7,036 bases of DNA from Actinomycetota bacterium (GCA_005788585.1 SYBY01000433.1:1-7036), one strand, 5' to 3'. Positions 1 through 5,670 are shown, numbered from the stretch's first letter. The notes: a model not told the origin generated them from the sequence alone. Program-made: numbers and translations.

Positions 1-847
1 CATCCACGAGCCCGGCTCGATGGACCAGCTCGTCCGGGCGCTCGACCAGGTCAACCTCAAGCTCGAGCACATCAAGCTGCTCGTCTGCACCCACGCGCAC
101 TCCGACCACTACGGGCAGGCGGCGACGATCGTCGACGAGACGGGGTGCGAGCTGTGGATGCACCCGCGCTACGAGGACATGGTCAAGCACGCCGACGATC
201 CCGAGGGCGCGATGAACCGCCGCATGGAGATCGCGCTGCAGAGCGGGGTCCCGGAGGCGCCGCTGCGCAAGTTCATGGCCGAGCGCAAGGGCGACAACCC
301 GGGCATCGCGCGGGTCATCGCGCCCGATCAGCCGCTCGTGCCCGGGGTCGAGATCGAGACGGACCTCGGGATCTGGACGGTCCACGAGACGCCCGGCCAC
401 GCCCCGAACCACGTCTGCCTCTACCAGGCCGACCATCGGCTGCTCATCAGCGGCGACCACCTCCTCGGGCGCGTCAGCCTCTACTTCGACGGCTTCGACC
501 CTGACCCGGTCGGCGACTTCCTGCAGTCCCTCGACGTGGTGGAGGGCCTCGACGCGCGCCTCTGCCTCGCCGGCCACGGCCGCTCCTTCAGCGACCTCCA
601 GGCCCACATCGAGGCGAACCGGTCGCTGGTGCACGAGCGGCTGGACAACCTCGTCAAGGTCGTCGGCGAGCAGGGGCCGATCTCGCCGTTCGATGCGGCG
701 TACGGCGTCTACGGCGACGCGATCAAGCACATCCCGCCGTACTGGTGGACGTCCAAGATGATCCTGTACATGCGCCACCTCGAAGCCGGGGGCCGCGTGC
801 GCAACGTGAGCGCGGAGGGCGAACCGGACCGGTTCGAGCTGGCCTGA
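1..847 (+). CDS. Metallo-beta-lactamase-fold hydrolase (5' end outside window)
   Basis: Zinc-dependent hydrolase of the metallo-beta-lactamase superfamily. The substrate cannot be read from the sequence. The metal-binding motif THAHSDH (HxHxDH) is encoded at 92-109. It is followed by the expected later ligands: His in TPGH (398-400), Asp in SGDH (455-457) and His in AGHG (575-577), so both metal sites look complete. After the catalytic domain, an alpha-helical tail ending in KMILYMRHLEAGGRV resembles the winged-helix extension of LACTB2-type members. The reading frame is open from base 2 (IHEPGS before the first ATG at 20), and the fold needs strands upstream of the HxHxDH motif, so the gene very probably starts outside the window and the ATG at 20 is internal. 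It stops at TGA 845-847, 21 nt before metF on the same strand. Family assignment is secure; specific function (thioesterase, glyoxalase II-like or other) is open. Confidence 0.9.
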   Translation, partial: IHEPGSMDQLVRALDQVNLKLEHIKLLVCTHAHSDHYGQAATIVDETGCELWMHPRYEDMVKHADDPEGAMNRRMEIALQSGVPEAPLRKFMAERKGDNPGIARVIAPDQPLVPGVEIETDLGIWTVHETPGHAPNHVCLYQADHRLLISGDHLLGRVSLYFDGFDPDPVGDFLQSLDVVEGLDARLCLAGHGRSFSDLQAHIEANRSLVHERLDNLVKVVGEQGPISPFDAAYGVYGDAIKHIPPYWWTSKMILYMRHLEAGGRVRNVSAEGEPDRFELA

Positions 848-852
848 GCCTC

Positions 853-858
853 TACCCT
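853..858 (+). promoter_or_regulatory. Possible -10 element (TACCCT) before metF
   Basis: TACCCT fits the TANNNT form of an actinobacterial -10 box and ends 10 nt before the metF ATG, just after the stop codon of the preceding gene. No convincing -35 is visible. The same motif lies 8 or 10 nt upstream of four other starts in this window, which supports reading it as a near-leaderless promoter. By itself it is weak evidence. Confidence 0.35.
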
Positions 859-868
859 TCGCGGGGCG

Positions 869-1768
869 ATGCGCATCGATCAGATCATCGAGAACACGGA
901 CCGCCCGGTGTTCTCCTTCGAGTTCGTCCCGCCCAAGACGCCAGAGGGTGAAGCGAACCTCCAGCGCGCCCTGGCCGAGCTCCAGGAGCTCAAGCCCGAC
1001 TACGTCTCCGTGACGTACGGCGCCGGCGGCTCGACCCGCGGCAAGACGCTCGACATCATCCGCGACATCAAGGCCGAGCACGGGCTCGAGGCGATGGCGC
1101 ACTTCACGTGTGTGAACGCGACGACCGATGAGCTGCGCGCCGTGCTCGACGAGATGCGCGAGGTCGGCATCGACAACGTCCTGGCGCTGCGCGGCGACCC
1201 GCCGCAGGGCGAGGAGCGCTGGACGAAGACCGAGGGCGGCCTGGAGTACTCGCGTGAGCTGATCGAGCTCATCGACGACGAGTACGAGTTCGCCATCGGC
1301 GCCGCCGCGTTCCCCGAGGTCCACATCGACGCGACCGACGCCGAGTCCGACCTGCGCTACCTCAAGGAGAAGGCCGACGCGGGGGCGAAGTTCCTCATCA
1401 CGCAGCTCTTCTTCGACAACGCGCACTACTACGACTTCGTCGAGCGCGCGCGGGACATCGGCGTCGACATCCCGATCATCCCCGGGATCATGCCGATCAT
1501 GAACGCAGGCCAGGTCCAGCGGATGACGGCGATGTGCGGCACCGAGATCCCGTCGCCGCTGCAGGAGCAGCTCGAACAGCGCGCCGACGACCCGGCGGCG
1601 GCCGCGGAGCTCGGCGTCGCGTACGCCACGCTGCAGTGCGCCGACCTGCTGGCCAACGGCGCACCCGGCATCCACTTCTACACGCTGAACAAGTCGCCGT
1701 CGACGCGCGCCATCCTCAGCGCGCTGCGGCTCATGCGGCCGTGGGAGCGCGCGGCCGCGGCCGTGTAG
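869..1768 (+). CDS. metF: 5,10-methylenetetrahydrofolate reductase
   Basis: Flavin-dependent cytosolic enzyme that reduces 5,10-methylene-THF to 5-methyl-THF, the methyl donor for methionine synthesis. At 299 residues it has the usual length of bacterial MetF without the eukaryotic regulatory domain. Visible signatures are SFEFVPPKT near the N-terminus with the proton-donor Glu at residue 18, VTYGAGGSTR with Thr49, LALRGDPP with Asp110 at the FAD/folate site, AAFPEVH around 147-153, ITQLFFDN with the folate-binding Gln179, PGIMPI, and a C-terminal HFYTLN. All hallmark residues are present. The ATG at 869 is the natural start because the conserved fold begins within about 12 residues; there is no clear Shine-Dalgarno sequence. 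It follows the hydrolase gene by 21 nt, so co-transcription or its own near-leaderless promoter are both possible. It converges on the MFS gene with only 6 nt between the stop codons. No SAM or cobalamin riboswitch is visible upstream. Confidence 0.97.
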   Translation: MRIDQIIENTDRPVFSFEFVPPKTPEGEANLQRALAELQELKPDYVSVTYGAGGSTRGKTLDIIRDIKAEHGLEAMAHFTCVNATTDELRAVLDEMREVGIDNVLALRGDPPQGEERWTKTEGGLEYSRELIELIDDEYEFAIGAAAFPEVHIDATDAESDLRYLKEKADAGAKFLITQLFFDNAHYYDFVERARDIGVDIPIIPGIMPIMNAGQVQRMTAMCGTEIPSPLQEQLEQRADDPAAAAELGVAYATLQCADLLANGAPGIHFYTLNKSPSTRAILSALRLMRPWERAAAAV

Positions 1769-1775
1769 CTCGGCC
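1759..1775. other. Weak hairpin across the metF / MFS convergent stops
   Basis: GGCCG and CGGCC form a 5-bp stem around a 7-nt loop that contains the metF TAG, and the structure touches the TAG of the opposing transporter gene at 1775-1777. There is no T-tract on either side. It could slow polymerase coming from either direction, but 5-bp GC stems are frequent at this base composition. Confidence 0.15.
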
Positions 1776-3673
1776 TACTGGTCGAGCAGCCGCCGGATCA
1801 CGTCGTCGGTCAGCCCGGTCGACAGCGCCGCCTCCAGCGCGGTGGCCTCGAGGAAGCCCAGCGTGTCGTCGTCGCGTGCGCGGCGCACACCGGCCTTCAG
1901 GGCCTCGGTGAGCTCATCGTCGTCGAGGTTGCGGCGAGTGTCCTCGTCGATGAGGTTCAGGAGCAGCTCCTCCCGCGTGATCTCCAGCTCGCAGGCGCCC
2001 CCGTCGAGGACGCTGAGCAGGATCCGCTGGACGTCGTCGAAGCGCTCCTCGCTCTGCGGCCGCTCCCGCGCGCCGCACGGGTTGCGCGTGTCCGTCGGTT
2101 CGTACTCCCCGCCGCCCGCGCCGATGTAGCTGACCGCCAGGCCGCCGCCGAGCATGGCCGCGATCGCGGCGCCTGCCAGCGCGGCCCGCCGTCGCACGCC
2201 GCTGCTCAGCAGCAGGGGGACGAGCGCCAGCAGAGCCAAGACGCCTGCCAGCTGCAGCGATCGTGAGAACGCGGCGGTCCCGGCGCGGTCGAGCTGGTCG
2301 TCGAGCTCGTCGGCAAGCCGTGCGATCTCCTGGGGGTCGCCCTCCACCCCGGCGTACGCAGGTGCGAGGTCGGGCAGCCTGCCGTCGGCACTCGCGACGC
2401 GGTCGGCCAGCCGCTGGGCGAGGTCGATCTTCGTCTCCAGGCCCAGTGGCGCGTCGAGCAGCGCGGCGAGGCCGGCGAGCTCGGTGCGGTCCTGCTGGGC
2501 CTCGAGATCGGCGGTGAAGACGGGGGTGAGCAGGAGCAGGCCGACGACGACGCCCGCGTGGCGTGCGGCGATCGTCCAGCTCGCCGGGCCCGCGATCGCG
2601 ACGGCGTGGGGGATGGCGACGGCGGTGAGCGCGGGCAGCGCGGCGCCGAGACCGAAGCCGATGAGGACCTGCGGGGCGATGAGCCACCACCACGACGCGT
2701 CGGGCAGCAGCCCCAGCGCGATCAGCCCGCCTCCGACCGCCACGGTGCCCGCGGCCGCCGCGGCGGCGATCGGCAGGCGCTGCTCCAGCGGGCGGGCGAG
2801 GATCGCCGCGATCGGCATGACGCTGACTGCGAGCGCCGCGCCCGCCGGGCCGTAGCGCCAGCCCTCGATGAGCATGACGACGAGGAGGAACAGCGCGGCG
2901 GTGAGCGCCGCGCTGAGCAGGGCGAGGGCGAGGAGCGGCGCGAGGGCGGGGCGGCCCCGGCCGTCGTCGACGAGCGCGGCTGCGGCCGTGGGCGCGGTGA
3001 CCGGTGCGCTCGGCGCTGGCTCGTACGGCCGGTCAGGCACGAGCAACCGCCCCCCGTGCTCGGGCGCGCGCTGGCCCGGCGGCACGTCGCGCGCCGGTTG
3101 GCTCGGACGATATGCCGCGGTGCGCGGCATATCGTCAGCCTCGACGGCCGGCGCGCGCCCGACCGCGAACACGCCCAGGACGGCGACCAGCGCCAGGGGC
3201 GCCTGCAGCGCGAACATCGCCTCCCACGAGAACGCCTCGGTCAGCACGCCGCCCGCCGCCGGGCCCAGCGCCGCGCCCAGCACGCCCGCGAGCGCCCACG
3301 CGCGAAGGCCAGGCGAGGGCGCGCCCGGGTCCTCCCCCGTGCGCATGAGCGCCAGTGCGGCCGCCACCACGGCGGCGCCCGCCACGCCCTGCGCCACCCG
3401 GCCCGCGATGAGCACGCCGAGCGACTCGGACGCCGCGCACACCAGGCACGCCGCCGCGAAGACGACCAGGCCGATCACGTAGGCCGGACGCGGCGCCAGC
3501 CGGGCGGCCGGGACCGCGGCGACCGCGAGCGCGATGTTGAACGAGATCAGCACCCACGAGACGCCGGCGACCGTCGCGTCGAGCGCGCGCAGGATCTCCG
3601 GCAGCGCGAGCGTGACGACCGAGGAGTCGGCCAGCACGAGGCCGGCCGCGATGGCGGGGAGGAGGCGCCGCAC
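1775..3673 (-). CDS. MFS transporter, DHA2-like, with extra loop and C-terminal domain
   Basis: Integral membrane protein of the major facilitator superfamily, probably a drug/proton antiporter; the substrate is unknown. TM1 carries ADSSVVTLALP (motif D type). TM4 has AGRVAQGVAGAA (motif B with its Arg). TM5 has GAALGPAAGG (antiporter motif C). Motif A between TM2 and TM3 is degenerate (ARLAPRPAYV). I count about 13 hydrophobic segments. Three parts are unusual: a Pro/Ala-rich linker of about 70 residues after TM6, an 86-residue acidic helical loop (about 387-472) between TM11 and TM12, and a 114-residue hydrophilic tail (519-632) with two cysteines (533, 561). With a cytoplasmic N-terminus and 13 segments, the loop and tail would lie outside. 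The frame is open to 3820, but that extension overlaps the upstream gene and is low-complexity. The GTG at 3673 sits 7 nt after that gene's stop and directly before the first membrane segment, giving 632 residues. No clear ribosome binding site is visible. Probably an operon with the 96-residue protein. Confidence 0.88.
   Translation of the reverse strand: MRRLLPAIAAGLVLADSSVVTLALPEILRALDATVAGVSWVLISFNIALAVAAVPAARLAPRPAYVIGLVVFAAACLVCAASESLGVLIAGRVAQGVAGAAVVAAALALMRTGEDPGAPSPGLRAWALAGVLGAALGPAAGGVLTEAFSWEAMFALQAPLALVAVLGVFAVGRAPAVEADDMPRTAAYRPSQPARDVPPGQRAPEHGGRLLVPDRPYEPAPSAPVTAPTAAAALVDDGRGRPALAPLLALALLSAALTAALFLLVVMLIEGWRYGPAGAALAVSVMPIAAILARPLEQRLPIAAAAAAGTVAVGGGLIALGLLPDASWWWLIAPQVLIGFGLGAALPALTAVAIPHAVAIAGPASWTIAARHAGVVVGLLLLTPVFTADLEAQQDRTELAGLAALLDAPLGLETKIDLAQRLADRVASADGRLPDLAPAYAGVEGDPQEIARLADELDDQLDRAGTAAFSRSLQLAGVLALLALVPLLLSSGVRRRAALAGAAIAAMLGGGLAVSYIGAGGGEYEPTDTRNPCGARERPQSEERFDDVQRILLSVLDGGACELEITREELLLNLIDEDTRRNLDDDELTEALKAGVRRARDDDTLGFLEATALEAALSTGLTDDVIRRLLDQ
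3106..3136. repeat. Perfect 14-bp inverted repeat, 3-nt loop, inside the MFS gene
   Basis: Left arm GACGATATGCCGCG (3106-3119), loop GTG (3120-3122) and right arm CGCGGCATATCGTC (3123-3136) match without error. The element contains ATAT in a region where AT runs are rare. It lies in frame in the transporter's cytoplasmic linker and encodes DDMPRTAAYR (residues 180-189). Because of the symmetry, the plus strand spells a nearly identical peptide (DDMPRCAAYR). It could be a dispersed palindromic element tolerated in a flexible linker, a regulator binding site, or an mRNA hairpin. No second copy is visible in this window. Confidence 0.85.
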
Positions 3674-3680
3674 TACGCGT

Positions 3681-3971
3681 TCAGCCGGCCGCCGGCTCGT
3701 CCTCGGGGACCAGCCCCTCGGCGACCATCGGGCGGCCATCGAGGGTGTAGCGGACGTCGACGGCGTGGTGCTCGCGGTAGGTGCCGATGCCCCAGGCGCC
3801 GAGGAACCAGCGCCACGCACCGAGCTTGCCCTCGTGCTTGAGCGAGCGGTTGAAGTGCAGGGCGCCGTCGCGCAGGTCGTAGTCGGCGCCCTCGTGCTGG
3901 CGCACGCCGTTGATGTACACGTCGAGGGGCGGCCGGACGTGCGGCGGGAGACGGACGACGGAACCGGTCAC
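3681..3971 (-). CDS. Conserved-looking small protein of unknown function
   Basis: I do not recognise a characterised family. The 96-residue product has a beta-rich N-terminal core with VYINGVRQHEGADY (18-31), a pattern of the type seen in small beta-sandwich domains. This leads into a segment rich in Trp and Gly (GAWRWFLGAWGIGTYREHH, about 51-69) and an acidic Pro/Ala tail. The GAWRWFLGAWGIG stretch could touch a membrane but is too short and mixed to call a transmembrane helix. The frame is open to another GTG at 4019 (112 residues), but the extra N-terminus is low-complexity. The GTG at 3971 is preferred because TAGCCT lies 8 nt before it, as at other starts here. The stop is 7 nt before the transporter's GTG, so the two genes are probably co-transcribed and this protein may assist or be regulated with the transporter. 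From memory, similar proteins occur in Thermoleophilia; not verified here. Confidence 0.7.
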   Translation of the reverse strand: MTGSVVRLPPHVRPPLDVYINGVRQHEGADYDLRDGALHFNRSLKHEGKLGAWRWFLGAWGIGTYREHHAVDVRYTLDGRPMVAEGLVPEDEPAAG

Positions 3972-3979
3972 GAGCGCGG

Positions 3980-3985
3980 AGGCTA
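3980..3985 (-). promoter_or_regulatory. Possible -10 element (TAGCCT) for the small protein / MFS unit
   Basis: On the minus strand TAGCCT (TANNNT) is followed by 8 nt and then the GTG at 3971. This would start transcription at or within a few bases of the start codon. It lies in the 75-bp divergent region shared with the metallopeptidase gene. No -35 hexamer is recognisable. Confidence 0.4.
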
Positions 3986-4032
3986 CCCAGGCTGGCACCT
4001 CGGCAGGCGCCGGTGGCACCCGGTCGCAGCAC

Positions 4033-4038
4033 TATCGT
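4033..4038 (+). promoter_or_regulatory. Possible -10 element (TATCGT) for the metallopeptidase gene
   Basis: TATCGT is followed by 8 nt and then the GTG at 4047, the same spacing as the divergent motif on the other strand 48 bp away. No Shine-Dalgarno sequence fits before this GTG, consistent with a leaderless or near-leaderless mRNA. No -35 is evident. Confidence 0.4.
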
Positions 4039-4046
4039 GCCCCGCC

Positions 4047-4712
4047 GTGTCCTCGTCGCCCGCCTACGCCCTGCGCCGCTCCGACCGCGCGCGGCGGGTG
4101 CGGGTCAGCGTCCGCGAGGACGGCATGGTCGAGGTCGTGCTCCCGCGCCGCGCGCCTGAGCGGCTCGCCGACGAGGCGATCGTCGAGCTCGCGCCGTGGA
4201 TCGCCCGGCGCCGCGCCGAGGTCGCAGCCGTCCGGGCCCGGCTCGCCGCCCGCGGGGACACCCTGCCGTACCTGGACGACACGCTGACGCTGCGCCGGGA
4301 GCCCGGGCGCACCCGGGTGCATCGCCGGGGCGACACGCTTCTGGTCCCCGCCTCCGACCCCGACCCCGCCATCGAGCGCTGGTACCGGCGCGCCGCGCGC
4401 ACCGAGGTCGCGCCGCGCGTCGAGGCGGCCACGACGGCGCTCGGGGTCGGCTTCGAGAAGATCACCATCCGCAACCAGCGCAGCCGCTGGGGGTCGTGCT
4501 CGGCGACCGGCGCCTTGTCATTCAACTGGCGGCTCCTGCTCGCGCCCGCCGAGATCCTCGACTACGTTGTCTGGCACGAGTGCTGCCACCTCGTGCACCT
4601 TGATCACTCCCCGTCGTTCTGGGGGCTGCTCGCCGCGCACCGCCCCGGGTACAAGGCCGAGCAGCGCTGGCTGCGCCGCCACGGCGCCACGCTCGTCCTC
4701 AGTCCGGGCTGA
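4047..4712 (+). CDS. YgjP/SprT-like zinc metallopeptidase (DUF45 type)
   Basis: Predicted soluble zincin-fold metallopeptidase of the YgjP-like family. The family's physiological substrates are largely unknown. The active-site motif is HECCH (residues 177-181), with two zinc-ligand histidines and the catalytic Glu178; the likely third ligand is His187 in LDHSPSFW. The family signature RNQRSRWGSCS lies at 142-152, and the N-terminal half has the expected basic, Arg-rich strand and helix pattern (RRVRVSV, IARRRAEV). At 221 residues it matches the usual family length of about 220-240. The frame is open far upstream to 3534, but that region is antisense to the small-protein gene. The GTG at 4047 is chosen because family-like sequence (YALRRSDRARRVRVSV) begins right after it and TATCGT lies 8 nt upstream. 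The last 14 bp overlap the 3' end of the opposing 113-residue gene. Two cysteines between the ligand histidines are a minor curiosity. Confidence 0.88.
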   Translation: MSSSPAYALRRSDRARRVRVSVREDGMVEVVLPRRAPERLADEAIVELAPWIARRRAEVAAVRARLAARGDTLPYLDDTLTLRREPGRTRVHRRGDTLLVPASDPDPAIERWYRRAARTEVAPRVEAATTALGVGFEKITIRNQRSRWGSCSATGALSFNWRLLLAPAEILDYVVWHECCHLVHLDHSPSFWGLLAAHRPGYKAEQRWLRRHGATLVLSPG

Positions 4713-4713
4713 G
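4698..4713. other. Small inverted repeat spanning two overlapping convergent stops
   Basis: CTCAG (4698-4702) and CTGAG (4709-4713) form a 5-bp stem around a 6-nt loop. Each arm contains a stop codon: TGA of the peptidase gene on the plus strand and TGA of the 113-residue gene on the minus strand. No T-tract follows. The symmetry may simply reflect opposed TGA codons. Confidence 0.2.
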
Positions 4714-5040
4714 CGCGCGCAGCAGCGCCGCGAACGGCGTCTCGCCGTCCTGCTCGGAGACGAGCCGCCGGCTGACCTTCCCGGTGTACGCCTCCATCGA
4801 GCCGTCCCCCCGCACATCGACCCCGCCGTGCGTGCGTGACCGCCAGGTGCCTCCGGTGATCTCCCCGCGGGCCGCGACCTGCTGCTGCGGCGTGTAGCTG
4901 CGCGTCAGCGCGCGGGTCTCGTCGCGCCGCGCATCCGCGCTGGTCAGCGCGTCCTCGAGGATCGCGACCGCGTCGGCGGCGCTCTCCGCGCGGTGCTTGG
5001 TCACCTTCGAGCCGATCCGGATCGTCACCCGCCACCCCAT
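4699..5040 (-). CDS. Conserved-looking 113-residue protein of unknown function
   Basis: I do not recognise a named family. The protein starts with a short beta strand (MGWRVTIRIGSKVTKHRA) and an acidic helix (about 20-40, AADAVAILEDAL). It continues with YTPQQQVAARGEITGG (49-64) and a glycine-rich block, GGVDVRGDGSMEAYTGKVSR (72-91). It ends with an amphipathic helix (TPFAALLRAL). The order suggests a small alpha/beta domain with a conserved DVRGDGSxEAYTG core. From memory, similar small proteins recur in Solirubrobacterales; I cannot verify that here. The ATG at 5040 is the only sensible start: TAACGT lies 8 nt before it, and upstream in frame is antisense to other genes. It lies 11 nt downstream of the GNAT gene on the same strand and overlaps the peptidase gene tail-to-tail by 14 bp. 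It could be transcribed with the acetyltransferase, from its own promoter, or both. Confidence 0.75.
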   Translation of the reverse strand: MGWRVTIRIGSKVTKHRAESAADAVAILEDALTSADARRDETRALTRSYTPQQQVAARGEITGGTWRSRTHGGVDVRGDGSMEAYTGKVSRRLVSEQDGETPFAALLRALSPD

Positions 5041-5048
5041 GGCGGCGG

Positions 5049-5054
5049 ACGTTA
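5049..5054 (-). promoter_or_regulatory. Possible -10 element (TAACGT) overlapping the GNAT stop codon
   Basis: On the minus strand TAACGT is followed by 8 nt and then the ATG at 5040. Its first three bases are the TAA stop of the acetyltransferase gene, so the motif is partly constrained by coding. The spacing equals that at the 3971 and 4047 starts. No Shine-Dalgarno is visible (the 8 nt are CCGCCGCC). Confidence 0.4.
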
Positions 5055-5627
5055 GAGCAGCGGCAGGGCGGCATTCGCCGTCGGGCGGGGGACCGCGACG
5101 TGCTGCAGGGTGGGAAGGTCGGCGACGATCTCGCGCACGCCGTCGTGGGAGTCGGTCGTCAGGTGGTTCGAGATGCGGTGGAACAGCCGTTGCGCCGCGG
5201 TGTTCGTGCCCTGCAGCAGGGCGGTGAAGTGCGTGATGCCGCGCGCGCGGGCCTCGCCGGCGAGCGTCATCCCGAGCAGCGTGCCGAGCCCCTGGCCCTG
5301 GAAGCCGTCGCCGACCGTGATCGCCACCTCGGCGTGGTCGGGGCGCTCCATGTCGCGCACGAAGCGTCCGACCGCGATGAGCTCCTCCTCCAGGCCCAGT
5401 GGCCCGAGGATCTCGGCGATCACGACGATGGCGACGTGGTTGACCCCGTCGACCTCGGTGAGGTAGCGCAGTTCCGCGCCCGAGAACGACGGCTTCGGGC
5501 CCAGGAAGCGCTGGACGGTCGACTCCAGGGAGAGGTTGGCCAGCCCGCGCTGGAGCAGCACCTTGTCGTCCGGGCGGATCGGACGCAGGTGAATCGGGGT
5601 GCCGTCGGGGAGGAACGCCGGTTCCAT
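5052..5627 (-). CDS. GNAT-family N-acetyltransferase
   Basis: Predicted acetyl-CoA-dependent acetyltransferase. The GNAT fold is visible from PIHLRPIRPDD (strand 1) through ESTVQRFLG and an acidic region to the acetyl-CoA pyrophosphate loop QGQGLG (residues 110-115). It continues through helix TLLGMTLAGEARARGI and the final strand/helix ALLQGTNTAAQRLFHR. The LRPIRPDD and ESTVQRF features resemble the GNAT domain of bacterial protein lysine acetyltransferases (Pat/YfiQ type), so a protein substrate is possible but unproven. Length is 191 residues from the ATG at 5627. Two further ATGs at 5642 and 5639 would add five residues or fewer. I prefer 5627 because the upstream ATGs lie inside a good -10 sequence (TATGAT, 5643-5638) placed 10 nt before it, and no Shine-Dalgarno serves 5642. 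It is transcribed divergently from the diguanylate cyclase gene and is followed by the 113-residue gene. Confidence 0.88.
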   Translation of the reverse strand: MEPAFLPDGTPIHLRPIRPDDKVLLQRGLANLSLESTVQRFLGPKPSFSGAELRYLTEVDGVNHVAIVVIAEILGPLGLEEELIAVGRFVRDMERPDHAEVAITVGDGFQGQGLGTLLGMTLAGEARARGITHFTALLQGTNTAAQRLFHRISNHLTTDSHDGVREIVADLPTLQHVAVPRPTANAALPLL

Positions 5628-5637
5628 CGTGCGTTGC

Positions 5638-5643
5638 ATCATA
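5638..5643 (-). promoter_or_regulatory. Possible -10 element (TATGAT) for the GNAT gene
   Basis: TATGAT is the best -10 match in the window, one base from TATAAT, and ends 10 nt before the ATG at 5627. If it is the promoter, the upstream ATGs at 5642 and 5639 would not be in the mRNA. A perfect 6-bp inverted repeat lies 12-27 bp upstream, where a repressor or activator could act. No clear -35 is visible. Confidence 0.45.
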
Positions 5644-5654
5644 CAACCCGGACA

Positions 5655-5670
5655 CCGGACGTTTGTCCGG
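5655..5670. repeat. 6-bp inverted repeat in divergent promoter region
   Basis: CCGGAC (5655-5660), loop GTTT, GTCCGG (5665-5670). The left arm is also part of a short direct repeat, CCGGACACCGGAC, starting at 5648. It lies upstream of the TATGAT motif of the GNAT gene and about 50 bp before the diguanylate cyclase start, so it could be an operator shared by both genes. Dyads of this length can occur by chance. Confidence 0.4.

Noticed and set aside
1752..1763. 12-bp self-complementary sequence CGGCCGCGGCCG near the metF end
   Set aside because: It has no loop, encodes an Ala run, and such GC palindromes arise easily at this composition.
3674..3820. N-terminal extension of the MFS frame to an ATG at 3820 (681 residues)
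   Set aside because: The extra 49 residues are Ser/Pro/Thr low-complexity and overlap the better-supported 96-residue gene in another frame; the first membrane segment begins right after the GTG at 3673.
1842..3841. Several plus-strand open frames antisense to the MFS gene
   Set aside because: Their translations are Ser/Arg/Ala-rich without motifs, as expected opposite a GC-biased membrane protein gene.
3534..4046. Upstream extension of the metallopeptidase frame (392 residues)
   Set aside because: It is antisense to the MFS and small-protein genes, and its sequence has no family similarity until the GTG at 4047.
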